Below are positions 52,342-63,945 of a stretch of 64,000 nucleotides of DNA, in pieces; position 1 is the stretch's first letter; each line of letters begins with the position of its first letter. The stretch is taken from positions 1,054,001 through 1,118,000 of the forward strand of contig KQ964252.1 of assembly GCA_001566295.1 (NCBI GenBank). The letters are read 5' to 3'. Both the position numbers and the translations under genes were made by a program. The DNA comes from Microdochium bolleyi. Its lineage: Eukaryota; Ascomycota; Sordariomycetes; Xylariales; Microdochiaceae. The notes beneath the pieces were generated by a model. That model searched no databases, was not told the DNA's origin, and was given only the letters and a program-made list of their open reading frames with translations.

Positions 52342-53211
52342 AAGGGTGGTGGTTTGCCGTTCTTCTCTAGACGATAACGTTATGCCGTAGGGCTTCTTTG
52401 TGAATGTGGTGAGAGGAGTCGCCTGGCCGGTTCACCATGTAGCTGGCTGCTTGAAGTGCACGAGTATATCGCCCTGGGTTCTTATAGATGCAATATGCAA
52501 CAGCGGGAACAGAAGTTGCGCCACTGCTTTGACCGGGTGGCATTGCCGGCGTGAGTCAGATCTGCCATTGTGGTTCGCCGGCCCTTTGGGGAAGGTGTGG
52601 AGTGCTCGCTGCCGGAAAGCCCACCTCGAATTGTGACTTTAAATGGTGTTGTCAATCTTCCGCTCAACTGAACAGACCATGTCTGATGCTCAACTTCCAC
52701 TGGGCCTGTGCTATATCGGACTCTTTCCAGACCATTACTTGTGCAAGCATCAACGATTCGTCGCTTGCACGCTGTGGTGCACACACCACACTGCGCCATG
52801 ATCCCACGCTAATCGTATCTCGCATCTGCGTGGCTCAGCACAACGGGTCCAGCCGCAGACATGCACCCTGCAACACTTCCCCAACGTCGGCCTTGATGTG
52901 CAGCAAAAGAAACGCCATGTCTCACGGAGCGGGTGGCTTAGACAGCTCAGACATCCAAGTCTGCAACAAGGCGGCCACTGGCAGCTGAGCGTTCCCTAGT
53001 GCGGCGGGCGAGCCAAGACTCTCTGGAACAAGCTCATTCTGGGTCGGCCCTTCCCTGGATCAGCATCCGTTGAGCCCGCCGCTCCATGTGGTGGACTATA
53101 TCAATCGGCATATCCAGGCCATGATGTGAGACAGCACCGCAGTCATTCTCGTCTTGTTCCCTCAGGCTAGGCAGGAGGCTCATCTTGAAGCCTAGCAGCA
53201 CGGTACGAACG
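52342..53211. other. Divergent intergenic region
   Basis: This is the shared upstream region of the GNAT gene (-) and the MFS transporter gene (+). No independent gene is seen. Confidence 0.55.
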
Positions 53212-55277
53212 ATGGCCAGCACCCACGACCACCAAGACGTGCTTGAGCGCGATGCCGACGACATCTCCGACGCCGGCGAGGATGTGGCATTCCTGCCCTC
53301 ACATAGCCCCCGGGCCGATCCCGTGCAAGGAAGACGGCCGCCGCGGCAGCATCGGCTCTGGCCGGCACTCCTGTCCTGGCAGCGCCTCGGGAATGGCATC
53401 GTCACCGACCCAACAGGCATCTCGGCCATCATGTGCCTCGCCGTCTTCCTCTGGGTCATGTCGGGCATGATCGCCATGGTGCCCGCGATGCAGCTGGTCG
53501 AGGAGCTCTTCTGCCAGCGCTACTACGTCGGCACCCATCCGGACATCCGGTTCGGCGACGACGACTACGAGAAGGTGTGCAAGGCCGAGGCCGTGCAGTC
53601 CGCTATGGCGTACGTCGGGGGCATTACCTCGGTGATCGACAGCATCATCGGCCTGCTGCTGGCCTTCCCCTTTGGTGTCCTGGCGGACCGGGCCCGGCGG
53701 CCAATCTACCTGCTTGGGGCGGCCGGGCAGCTACTCAATGTCAGCTGGGCCCTGGCCATCTTTTACTTCTCCAACATCTTCCCAGTCGAGTTGATTCTGC
53801 TGGGTCCTGTGTTTCAGCTGCTGGGCGGCGGCCTGCCGACCGCGGTTGCGATCCTATTCGCCGTCATCTCGGACGTGCATAACCCAGAGAGCAGGTACAC
53901 ATCTCCCGTCATTCTTTGTGCCTTGATCGGGAAACACACACACACACATACACTTATGCTAACCCTGTCGCCACCCTCTTCAGAGCACGCTGGTACTTCT
54001 TCTTCTCCCTGTCAGCGCAGGCGGCGGTGTTCATTGGGCCGCCGTTCGCCTCGGCCCTAATGGGCCATTTCACGGCCTGGACGCCGCTCATGACGGCACC
54101 GTTCTTCACAGCAGCCGCCGGGCTCGTGATCTTGCTGGTCCCGGAGACAGCGCGGCCCAAAGCAGCGCGGACAGCCAAACGACACCCCCAAGCCGGCAAC
54201 TCTGAAGAAGCCGGCGGGCTGCTGCGGGGCAGCACAACCGAAGCCCACGGCCTTAACTACCTCCACGAGGACGAAGGGGACACCACCGACGCCAACGACG
54301 ACATCTGGCAGCAGATCCAGTCCAAGGGCTGGCTGCGCACCATCAAGTCGCACCTGTCATCCCAGCTCCGCGAGGCGCGCGGCATCCTGCGGGACCTCGC
54401 GGGCCAGCGCTCCGTGGTGCTGCTGTTCGCCGCCTTCGCCATCACCGCGCCCCTGGGCAAAGGGTTCGGGCAGACGTTCGTGCAGTACGTGAGCAAGCGG
54501 TACCACAAGACCATCGAGGAGGTCGGCTACCTGTTCGCGCTGCGCGGCGGGCTCACGCTCGTCATCATGGGCCTGCTGCTGCCCTTGCTCTCGCACATGC
54601 TCACCTCGCCGCGCTTCCTGCCCGCGCGCCTCCGGCCGTCCCCGTTCCGGCGCGACCTCGTGCTCGCGCAGATGTCGGCACTCTTCAGCCTGCTCGGCTT
54701 CTTCGGCCTCAGCACCCCGTCCTACGGGGTCCTCGTGGGCTCCCTGGCCGTCGAGTCCCTCGGCTCCGGGCTCCTCCCGCTGTGCAGGAGCATGGTGACC
54801 AACTTCTGCCCCGCCGAGCGCACCACCAGCCTCTTCTCCCTGATCAGCATGGTCGAGACCGTGGGCGGCTTACCCGCGGGCTTGCTGCTCGCGTGGCTCT
54901 TCTCGATGGGGATGAAGCTCGGCGGCGGGTGGTGGTATGGTCTCCCGTTCCTGTACCTCGCTGTCTGCGCGGCCGTAGGGCTGGTGGTGCTGCTATTCGT
55001 GCAGCCGCCGGAGAAGACTTTTGCGCCGTTGCCGTCGGCGGAGGAGGAGCAGGAGGAGGAGGGGGAAGGGGATGGGGATGTAGACTCAGGAGAGCATGGA
55101 TACGCAAGGAGAGACGAAGAACAAGGAGCGGGAAGGGCGGTGTTCCGCGGTGACAACCGCAGCAACGATGACGACGAGAGCAATACGCCGCCGCCGCCGC
55201 CGTCGACATCGTCGCCCCTGCTCATGTCCGCCTCGTCCTCGCTCCCCGCGACGACGCTGCCGGTGCGGCAAGGCTGA
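53212..55277 (+). CDS. Major facilitator superfamily transporter
   Basis: Two exons, 53212-53894 and 53984-55277, are separated by an 89-nt intron (GTACAC donor, GCTAAC branch site, TTCAG acceptor), giving 658 aa. The start is the first ATG (ACGATGGCC). Hydrophobic segments include ISAIMCLAVFLWVMSGMIAM, the helix-2/3 loop motif GVLADRARRPIYLLG (the MFS G-x-L-a-D-r-x-G/R-R signature), VELILLGPVFQLLGGGLP, and a second bundle from LLFAAFAITAPLGKGFG to GLPFLYLAVCAAVGLVVLLF. About twelve helices are expected, with a long charged loop between the halves (residues 290-350). The C-terminal tail is acidic (EEEQEEEGEGDGD) then Ser/Pro-rich. The type fits fungal efflux-like MFS proteins; the substrate is unknown. 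The intron contains an AC dinucleotide run. Confidence 0.9.
53933..53949. repeat. (AC)n microsatellite in the MFS intron
   Basis: About eight AC units lie between donor and branch point of the single intron of the transporter gene. Confidence 0.8.
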
Positions 55278-56260
55278 GAGACGCCAACGGGGGCCGGCCC
55301 GCCCCCGCGCGTTTTGTATTTAGTCGAATGTGTGGTGCACGGGCACTGGCAAGGGGATGGATGGGAGAGGCCGGGACAGGTCTGCGAGGACCTACGTCGA
55401 TGAGTACATCGCTTATCATGCGTGGGATTGCAGTATTGTATAGCGTAACTACGACGTGAGAAAGCTTACCTCAAACGCTTATCGTGCGCTCATAAGGCTT
55501 ATATGCCCGAGCAGAGAAACACAGGACGCTGTCATGGTGCTGGCGGGAAGCATGGCAATATTGATCGAGACTATGTTGCATGCAGACGAGCGGAGATGCA
55601 GTCAGTCGGCTGTGGCAGAAGTTAGTGTTGAAGAAGGCACAATGGTATCTATAAGGCCTGACGACGAGAGCCTTACGGAGTCTACCCTGCTACAAATGAA
55701 CAGTACGATGCCACAAGTCATGCTTTGAGGCTTGGGCATCATCACAGACAATTAACTCAGCGATCACGATCATGGAATACAAAGATGATGATGGAGAATT
55801 TCACCGCCTTGAGATAACGCCGCGGCGCCCTCGAGGGGTGTTGTGTGTATTGATTAATATTATCGAAGTCTGGATCTGAGCCCGTATCTTTGAAGCTCGG
55901 CGTCCTTGTGCACCGAACATCAGGGTGGCCAATGTCCAGCTTCCTAAATACTCAGCAGCAGGCAGTCATGCCAGACGGTGCTGTTGATGTATGCGTATCC
56001 CAAATCCCAAATATCCGTGGGCGTTGTTGCTTCCCGGAAGGTGTCGTGTAGAGCTTTTCGTTATTCCTGAACGCCGTCGCCAAAAATCAAATCCCATGTC
56101 CCAAGATCTAGTTTGTATATCTGTGTAGTTGCCCTCGAACCCTGCCTTATTTTTGTCCCAGGTCAGGTGTTCCCGTAACGCCGTGCGAGAATGATGTGTT
56201 TGAAACAAAAGGAAGTGTGCAAATCAGACGTTGTGTGTTGTAAAGAGAAGAGTACTCTCT
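55278..56260. other. Intergenic between convergent genes
   Basis: This is the 3' flank of the MFS transporter (+) and of the kinase-like gene (-). No gene is seen. Confidence 0.55.
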
Positions 56261-57361
56261 CTACTCCTCCACAATGTCCTTGAAGTAGGCGTGGCGGAGC
56301 GCCTGCTGGGCGGTGACGCGCTTGCGCGGGTCGAAGCAGGTCATCTTGCGGATGAGGTCCTTGAAGTGTGTGTCAAGGGCATCGCTCTGCCAGAGACCGA
56401 AGGGCTGCCGGGGGTTTGCCTCGGTGAAGGTCTCAGCGATGCGGCGGAAGCGGCCAATCTGGGGGTGGCGGTGGCCGAGGTAGGCGAGGAACGCCTCAAA
56501 GTCCTTCCACTCGGCGAATGTCGAGATCTGGCGGGCCAGGATCTCGCCCATGGGGTCGAGGTTCTGGGAGTCGTTCTCGTTGTAGAAGATGACGCGCTTG
56601 AGGCGGAGGAAGATGAAGACGAGCGCCATGGAGAAGACGTCAGACGGCTTACCAACGAAGCCCTCAGCATGGGCCTCGGGGCTGCGCCAAAGCTGGTTGC
56701 CACAAGCGACGCCGCGGAGTGCCTGTCCGACGGGAATGTAGGTGGCGTCCTCGAGATCAGACAACTGGACACGGCTGACCTTGACGCCCTCGGCTGTCTC
56801 GCTGTAGTCGACCATGATGTTGTTGGCCTTGACGTCGAGATGGACAATGTTGTGGTCGTGCAGGGTCGCGAGGCCACGGAGGGCGTCTCTCATGATTCGC
56901 TTCTGGGTGTTGGCAGAGATGTCCTTGAAGGCGAAGTTGAGAAGATGGTCCGAAAGGTACTCGTTGACGAACATGCGCTGCTCGGGAATGGTGTCGCGCA
57001 GTGCCCGAAGATAGGGCGAGCTGTTGTACCGGAGCTGTAGGGGCAGGGCGTAGTTGTACTCGTTCTCGAAGAGGTTCTTGAGGACAAACTTCTGCTCGTC
57101 GGCCTTTGCGAGGTAGACGAAGCGGTCCTGGCGGTCCTGGAGGACGTTCTCGATCACGTACTCGCGTCCCGAGTAGCCCTTGAGGGCGACGCCAGGCTCG
57201 AGCATCTGGCTGCCAAAGCCAGAGCCATGATGCGAGACGGTGCTAGCGCTACGAGTGATGGGCGTGGCCTGGGCGAAGCCTGGTCGTGATGCTTGCACAG
57301 AGGCAGAGGCAATCTTGTTGAGCGAGCCCGCGACTGCTCGCGGAGCTGTGACTCCTCGCAT
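56261..57361 (-). CDS. Kinase-fold protein with altered HRD and DFG motifs
   Basis: The conserved protein runs from ATG 57361 to the stop, 366 aa, without introns. The first 45 residues are Arg/Ser/Ala-rich (RGVTAPRAVAGSLNKIAS, then PGFAQATPITRSAS) and resemble a mitochondrial presequence. The kinase fold follows: YVIENVLQDRQDRFVYLAKADEQKFVLKNL with the ATP-site lysine at 95 but no glycine-rich loop. HLDVKANN at 174-181 replaces HRDxKxxN, keeping Asp and Asn, and DLE at 202-204 replaces DFG. SPEA stands for APE, and DVFSMALVFIFL and PRKRVTAQQALRHAYF form the C-lobe. Metal-binding and catalytic acids remain, so weak activity is possible. The frame is open further upstream, with an in-frame ATG at 57718 that would add 119 low-complexity residues; I consider the shorter form more likely. 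Confidence 0.82.
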   Translation of the reverse strand: MRGVTAPRAVAGSLNKIASASVQASRPGFAQATPITRSASTVSHHGSGFGSQMLEPGVALKGYSGREYVIENVLQDRQDRFVYLAKADEQKFVLKNLFENEYNYALPLQLRYNSSPYLRALRDTIPEQRMFVNEYLSDHLLNFAFKDISANTQKRIMRDALRGLATLHDHNIVHLDVKANNIMVDYSETAEGVKVSRVQLSDLEDATYIPVGQALRGVACGNQLWRSPEAHAEGFVGKPSDVFSMALVFIFLRLKRVIFYNENDSQNLDPMGEILARQISTFAEWKDFEAFLAYLGHRHPQIGRFRRIAETFTEANPRQPFGLWQSDALDTHFKDLIRKMTCFDPRKRVTAQQALRHAYFKDIVEE

Positions 57362-60071
57362 GGTATACGACTGCGTTTGTGGCTGTTGTCTCTGTGGTGG
57401 TCCTGTCGTAGAGGTGCCGTGTAAGACCAGCGTCGATGAGCGGCTGGCGTGGTGGGCTGGTCGATGCTGCTCTACTCTCTGGTGATTTGTAGTAGTTATC
57501 GTCGTCGATGCAGTACTCGTCAGATATGGACGAGAGATGAGTCGGAAAAGGGCGTATATGGATTTTTGAAAAGCCGGAACAATGAATAAAGCGTTGTGTA
57601 CCGAGTCGAGGAGGAGCTGGATTCTTGATAAAGGACTAGCAAGCCGGCGGAGGAGTGCCAAGAGGGCGTGGTGCACACCTTGGGCAGGGGGGTGTGGCGG
57701 CTGACCAGGCACAGTCATGCACCTGGAATAGCGCAGAAGGCCTGGGCCGGGCACGGAGGTCGCTGGTGTGCAGAGACTGATTTTGATTTTTGACGAGGCA
57801 AGTGGGGGGCCCACCGGCGGGTGGGGGCGTCTGGAAGCCATCTTCCTCCAGGGCTGCAGACTCTGCAGGCTCTGCACCCAGTTCTTCGCGACTGTGGCGG
57901 TTCGCGGTGAGCGAGCGCGCGGCGTGGGTTGCGACACGCCCTGCCATTCGCCTGCTGCCCACGCCGCGGCGCCAGGGGTCCCCCTCCCGGGCCTCCCCCC
58001 TCCTCGAGCCCCCTGCCCGTTCCCAGCTTCTGGGCCTTCCATGGCGAGCCATGGGTGCGAGATGAGCGTCGACAATCCACCCAGCAACACTCGGGGAACC
58101 CGCCCGCCAGAGATCCTGTCACGCAAAAGGTTCCCTGATCGGCGCAACTCCTCCTCAGTCTCCAGTTCTCGATTCCACTGAGCGCCGCTTCTGGCAGGTC
58201 CCCTCGCCACCGAAGCCCCCTCACTATCTGGCAATCTCTGAGCTTCTCGCAACGGTGTGGCCAACAGCATTGCTCGAACCGCCATTGGCTTTCCACAATG
58301 ACGACAATCTGAACCACAATCTCGTCGACAAGCCTCCCACAAGGATTCATGACGTCCCGGCGGCGATTCGAAGATACATTTTCGCGAGCAGGGCGACAGG
58401 GGTACGCTTCGCTTCGTAACTCTGGCGGCTCGCCAGGAGTGTTACGAAGCCGGCCTGCCCAGGTGTGCAACCATCGCTCAGCAATAAGCATTACGAGAAG
58501 GACCGGCAGCCGTGCGGGTGTGGTGGGGGGCCTATTTCGGGGCGGTCAAGCCTCCCATTGTCGGCAGTGCTCCCCCCTTCCGCAGTAGTCCTGCTTGCTT
58601 AAGTCCGGACCCCTGGCTGGCTGTGGCGCCAGCCTAAGCTGAGATGAAAGTAGCCGGCGTGGCGGTATGGCTTGCTGGAGTGGTCACGTTGGGACGATAG
58701 TGGCTGCTGAGCCTCGGCCCTCGCGGTATACCGTAATTGTCGCTCGTTCTATGTCTCGATAGCCTCAAGGTGGCAGTCAGCACGTCGTGCTACCTCTCAA
58801 GGCTGAAAATCAGACTTGTCCCACGCGGTCGTGCTGCGAGGCAGATGTGCGTCTGCGCGGAATCGGGTTCACCGCTGATCCCGTGCGCCGAAACAACCAA
58901 GGATTTCTCCTGCCGGATGCATCACGCGGGGAGTACCCCCATGCCGATGCAGGAGGAGCACGCCACGCCCGCCTGCACAGAAGTGATTGAGACACTCTTC
59001 GCAGTCCGAAGCACAGTCGACATAGAAGAAACTGCCCGACAGCGACCTGGGGAGCCGTAGTCTCCGGAACCGGCGTGCGCGTGGAGGGCTGCTCATCTCT
59101 AGGGCCAGCCACGATCTGGTTATTGACACCTCAGTCCACCCTGGTCTTGCTTGACTCACACTCAGATGAGATTTGTGTCACCTGGCGCGCGGCGCGCTGC
59201 ACGCCGCACCTGTTGGTCCGTGGACATGAGAGAGTCCAACTTCCAACTTTTCGGGTTTCAACGTCATTATTAATGAGTGCTGCGCGATGTGAGCCACGGT
59301 GTCTCGATCCATCTGATGCTTTGCATTCCAGACGCCACTCGATGCTGTGCGACATCGGCACGCAATCAGGGAGTTCAAGTCGCCTTGGACCTGGTTGTCA
59401 CCCGGGGCTTCATATTCGGCATTTCATACCTGCCCGGGAGTACATAGTCGCCCGGAACATTATAAATGCTCGGGGGCGTTTTCGTCGCTTGAGTCACCAA
59501 CTCACTGCCAGCAGCAGCCTCATCAGAAATGGCCGACTCTCGGGCAGGGAGGAAAACTCGGTGCACCGCGTGACACGTCCCATGAGATTAAAAGGCATTG
59601 TGATTGCGAGAATCTAGGTTTCATAAAATACAATACTCCGGGGCACGGCTTGCCGTTCCCTGCTCACCGTGGCCGGCCCCTGCACGCCATGCAAGCTCGT
59701 CCCGTGGGCACGGCCTTGGTTAAGACTCGACGCTGCATGCACGCCGCATGCAACCTTGCTTGCCCTGCTGGTGCATGCGGCTCGTCACTCCAGCCAAGAC
59801 CACCAGCGCCTGCGTGCCATGACTTGGGCCGTTCCAGACGTCCCGGCCGGTGGGCTGGGAACGCCAGCCGTGCCTCGTCCAAAGACACAGAACCCCATTC
59901 CCACTACCACCCTTGCCGTCGCCCCAGATTCCAGCGCTCTCAGGCCCCCGAGTCCCCCACGCGCAACCCCGGAGCGCCCACCCGTGCGCCCTTGTCTCTA
60001 GCGCCCCGGGGATGCCATGGCATTCCAGCCATCCCAGGCCATGGGCCTTCGGCTGCGCATCCGCGCCCCAA
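57362..60071. other. 2.7-kb intergenic region
   Basis: This is the upstream region of the kinase-like gene and the 3' flank of the HVA1-type gene. Long open frames here on both strands have biased, low-complexity translations, and none resembles a known family. Confidence 0.45.
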
Positions 60072-61163
60072 TCACGACTTGGCGTGGCTGCGCGTGCGAG
60101 TGCTCACCGTCTCGTCTTCCTCGTCCTCCTCCGCATCCGCCGCGCCATCCCGTGCTTCAGATTTGTCACGGCTCTTGTTGTCGTTGCTGTCCTTGTCCTT
60201 GCTCGTGCCGTTAGCCTGCTTCCCATCGGCATCATCAGTCTTGCTGCCATCGCCCTTGGAGCCGTTTGCTGCTCCCTGGCTCTGCTTCTTGCTCGACCGG
60301 TTCTTGCTGCTCAGCTGGTGGCTGTCCTCTTCCTCACCGGCCTCGTCGTTCTCCTTGTCCGCGCCCTCGGCCACGCCCTCGTCAGTGTCGTCCTCCTTGT
60401 ACTCGGCATCGCCTTCGTCTTCTTCCTTCTCTTCGTCGTCGTCGCCATCGCCCTTCTTGGCTTGCTGAGAAGACTTGGACTGGGGCTTAGACTTGGTCTT
60501 GTCTTTCTGGCCGCCGCCTTCCTCGTCGACATCCATCTCGTCCTCCTCCTCCTCCTCCTCATCTTCCTTGCTGCCCTCCTTTGCGACATCCTTGTCCTTC
60601 TCCCGCCGCTGCTTCTTGTTCGCCTCCTTGCCTCCCTTCTTCACCTCCTTGCCGTCAGCGTTCTTTTCATGGGCTTCGTCATCGCCATTCTCCTTCTCAT
60701 CCTCTCCGTCATCATCGTCGTCGTCGTTACCACCCTCGTCCTTCTTGCGCTTCTCGCCCGCGTTACTGCCGCCCTTGTTGCCGCTGGCCTTCTCGTCGAC
60801 CGTGAGCTCCGAGGCGCGCTTGACCACGTCGTTGCCGGAGCGCTCAATGTGCACAGCCGGGTTGTCCGGGGAGGCATTCTTCTTGATCGTGTTGCCCTTC
60901 TTGGACTCGATAGCGATCTCGCCCTCCTTCTTCGTCTCGGCCACGGTTCCGCCCGGTTGGCCGCTGCCCCAGCTCCACGAGACTACGGCAGAGATAGAGT
61001 CAGTCACACGGTCGTATTCGCGGTCCGTCTTCGCGACGAATGCTCATGTAGATGGTCCCGCCGACCTGAAAGCGACTTGCGACGACAGCACCTTGGAGCT
61101 GTGTCTCAATTGGGCTGAGTTCGTCATACCTTTGTCGCCCACCTCGGGTTCTTGGCTGCCCAT
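60072..61163 (-). CDS. HVA1-type TUDOR domain protein (DUF2945) with acidic/basic tail
   Basis: Two exons, 61163-61130 (only 34 nt) and 60982-60072, are joined across a 147-nt intron (GTATGA donor, CGTAG acceptor), giving 314 aa. The tiny first exon encodes MGSQEPEVGDKV, and splicing gives EVGDKVSWSWGSGQPGGTVAE, the classic start of the hypervirulence-associated-protein TUDOR domain. The domain continues through GNTIKKNASPDNPAVHIERSG and DVVKRASELTV, about 75 residues in all. The remaining 240 residues are almost entirely Lys, Glu, Asp, Gly and Ser, with alternating acidic and basic blocks, and end RTRSHAKS. Proteins of this family are usually around 80-100 residues, so the tail is the oddity here. 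Nuclear or chromatin association is suggested by the TUDOR fold and the Lys-rich tail but is unproven. Confidence 0.9.
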
Positions 61164-62587
61164 CTTTGCTGTCTCTACTGGAGTTCCTTTTACGTGGTTT
61201 GTGTTGATAGTCCTCGTGCGACTGGTACGTGAACAGCGATGTGAACGAATAGCGGGTTTTCACGAACGCAAAGGACACTGAATGCAAGGCGGGAGCACAA
61301 CTCTTGTACGCGAACTCTGTCCTAGGCGGGCGCAACCTTTCCTCGTGTGACGACTGCACTTTGTGGACTTACTTTTTCCAAGTCCTGAGCTGTGTGTGCC
61401 CTTGCATCATACGCGCCATCAGTAGGTCTCCTCCTAGCTCTAGCAGCGCAGAGGGTGGCTGGGTCCAGAGGTAAGACAAGACGACCCGTGGCGCCAGGAA
61501 CCTGCTGGTCTATGATTCATGATCAAGAGTCCTAGCGTCGTGGAGGCCGAGCTACGAGCACACTCTAAATTGCTGCCCGCGCAGCAGCCCTGTTCGCCCG
61601 TGCCCCAGCGAAAGAAAGCTCGATGAGCCCAGCCGATGAGCAGCTAGTTAGCTCGTTGCGGAAAGCGATCGATTCAGAGCCGCCTTGAAAGCTGGGGTAA
61701 GGCGTATCTGATTGGACAATCAGCTCTTGGATCGACGGGCTTTCAATTCCAGGAACATGACGAAAGGTGAACATACTTTTGCTCCGGCGTGTGGAATGCC
61801 TGTTTCCCAACCCGCTCGGCTGGACAGTATCCAGGTGCTTCTGACCGTGCGCTGAACAACGTCATCACTACGAAACTGCCCAGTAAGGTCTCTCTCGGTC
61901 CGCCATCAGGGCTGTGCCAGGAGAACCAGGCATAGCCGTCCTTGACCAGTGAAGCCACATTCGAGGCTGTAATTGAGTTTCACGACCAATTAAGCCATGG
62001 AAGATGGGTTCGATCAGCCATGCAATGCCATACATGCACGCCTGTTCTTGTAAAGGTTCCTGTTGTTTACTCGGACTTGGTGCAAAGAGAGCCTCTACGT
62101 GTCGAAAGCACACCGCAGTTCGTGGAGATTGTAGGATGCTTCTTGGATCCGCACAAGCCTATCACCACAAATGACCCTTGAGGCTGCTCTACGATGTGAA
62201 TATGCCCGTGTCGAGCCAACGACACCTGATTGCGTAAACTGATGAAGCTGAGGCTCACAGTTTCTCGATGAGTAGATCCAACAGGCCTGCTTAGTCACAA
62301 GCCTGCACCTCGCCGTGGTACCCGATAAGGTCTTATCGAGCCAGCGAGCCTTTGCGGCTCCCCCAAGCTGGTCGAGGGAATTCCCGGAGCTAGCTTGCAC
62401 GTCATTGCATTGGGCTGCGGCAGCTCTCCAAAGACTTCGTGGGCGACGGATAATCAACAACGAACCCAATCTGCCGCTCAAGTCGCCGGCACGCTTCTGT
62501 CAATCGCGTGCGGTGCCGTGTCGCCACACTTCGCGCTCAAAGCGACGGCCTATTCGCTCAATTGGTCACTCCAGCTCGCGGACGACA
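61164..62587. other. Divergent intergenic region
   Basis: This is the upstream region of both the HVA1-type gene (-) and the AIM24 gene (+). The AIM24 frame is open back to about 62315 but has no earlier ATG. No other gene is seen. Confidence 0.5.
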
Positions 62588-63945
62588 ATGATGCACCACC
62601 CCTCCACCACCACAGCCCTCATCCGCGCCGCGGGCCGGGCCAGCCTGACAGCAACATCTCGGAGGAGCAACTTTGTCTGCCGGCAATGCAGGGCGATACA
62701 GATTAGCTCTTCGCCCACAAGCGAGACGCCTCGGCTCGGACAGGACCCGTTTGGCGGGTCCATTGATGTGAAGAAGGACGTTGCCGGTAAGCTTGTGGAA
62801 ACTTCCTAACACACATCGAAATACTTCAGAACTTGTATGCTAAATCTTGTGTGATGTGTAGATGCCCGTTTCGAAGTACTCGGAACACCGTACTCGCTCT
62901 TGTCGGTCTCATTGTCAGCTTCACAAAGACTCTTCACCCGCCGAGGGACGCTGGTCGCCGTGTCTGGCAAGCCCGAAAATGTATGGACATGTCGCTGCTC
63001 TTTCGCAATATACCACTTCATCTGTGTGCGCGCAAGTTGTCCCCTTACCACAAATACTCACCATACTGTGAACAGGCACAATCAACACTCTCTCTGCTCT
63101 CGCCGCTCACGAGAGCCGCCCTGGGCGTCCCGTTTCTGTACCAGCGTATCACCTCGACGACACCCATCACCGCGCTGATCGCCTCGAAATCCCCGACGAC
63201 AACCTTCCAGGTCCTTCACCTCGACGGCACGACTGACTGGATGGTCGCCCAGCGCAACGCGCTGCTCGCCTGGACAGGTCACACCCTCGCCGTAACGCCC
63301 AGGATACAGCGCAACCTGCCGCTCGCCCACTGGGGGTCCTCGGAGCTCACGGGCCGGGGTCTTGTCGCGCTCACTGCCCCCGGACATATCTACGAGCTCA
63401 CCCTCGCTGAGGGCGAAGAGTTCGTCGCCCACCCCTCGCACGTCGTAGCGTACACCATCGGCCGCGCGCTCCCGCAGCCATTCCGGTTCAAGAGCTCGAG
63501 CATCAACCTGTCCGTGCCGTCCGCGGCCAGCACGTGGTTCGCCAACGTCAAGTTCCTCCAGGATGTGCGGCAGTCACAAGCATACAAGATCCTCGCCCGC
63601 GCGCTGTACGGCCTGCGGACTGCGGCTCGCCGCTCGGTCTGGGGCGACAGGCTGTTCCTGCAGTTCCAGGGCCCCGCGCGGATCCTGATGTCCAGTCGAG
63701 GCGTGCGGGTCAGTGATGCACTGACAGACCGCGAGGTCAATGAGATTGCAGATACCCCTTCAGGCAGCGCCGCGGATGCCGTGGCGAGGGCCAGCACGCC
63801 GAGGATCGCGGACGTCACGGCTGCTGCGGGGGGTGCGCCGAGCACGGCGGGTGCGACCAAGATCCACGTCGCGAGCGTCGGTCAGGACGGCAAGGTGTCT
63901 ATTGACGCCGGGAAGGATCTGCCACAGGCTGCTAAGAAGCCGTAG
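62588..63945 (+). CDS. AIM24: AIM24 family mitochondrial biogenesis protein
   Basis: Three exons, 62588-62786, 62862-62980 and 63076-63945, give 395 aa. Donors are GTAAGC and GTATGG; acceptors are TGTAG and AACAG. The first exon encodes an Arg/Ser-rich presequence with a CRQC motif. Exon 2 opens the AIM24 domain (DARFEVLGTPYSLLSVSL, then LVAVSGKPEN), which continues in exon 3 (QRITSTTPITALIASKS, TDWMVAQRNALLAWTG, GRGLVALTAPGHIYEL). In yeast Aim24 sits in the mitochondrial inner membrane and supports MICOS integrity and respiratory complexes; that role is assumed here by family. The last 75 residues are Ala/Ser/Thr-rich and variable. A second ATG directly follows the first, so the start is uncertain by one codon. 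Confidence 0.92.

Noticed and set aside
57362..58342. N-terminal extension of the kinase-fold protein
   Set aside because: The frame is open but low in complexity, rich in Pro, Arg and Thr, and lies before a good presequence-like start; kept only as a note.
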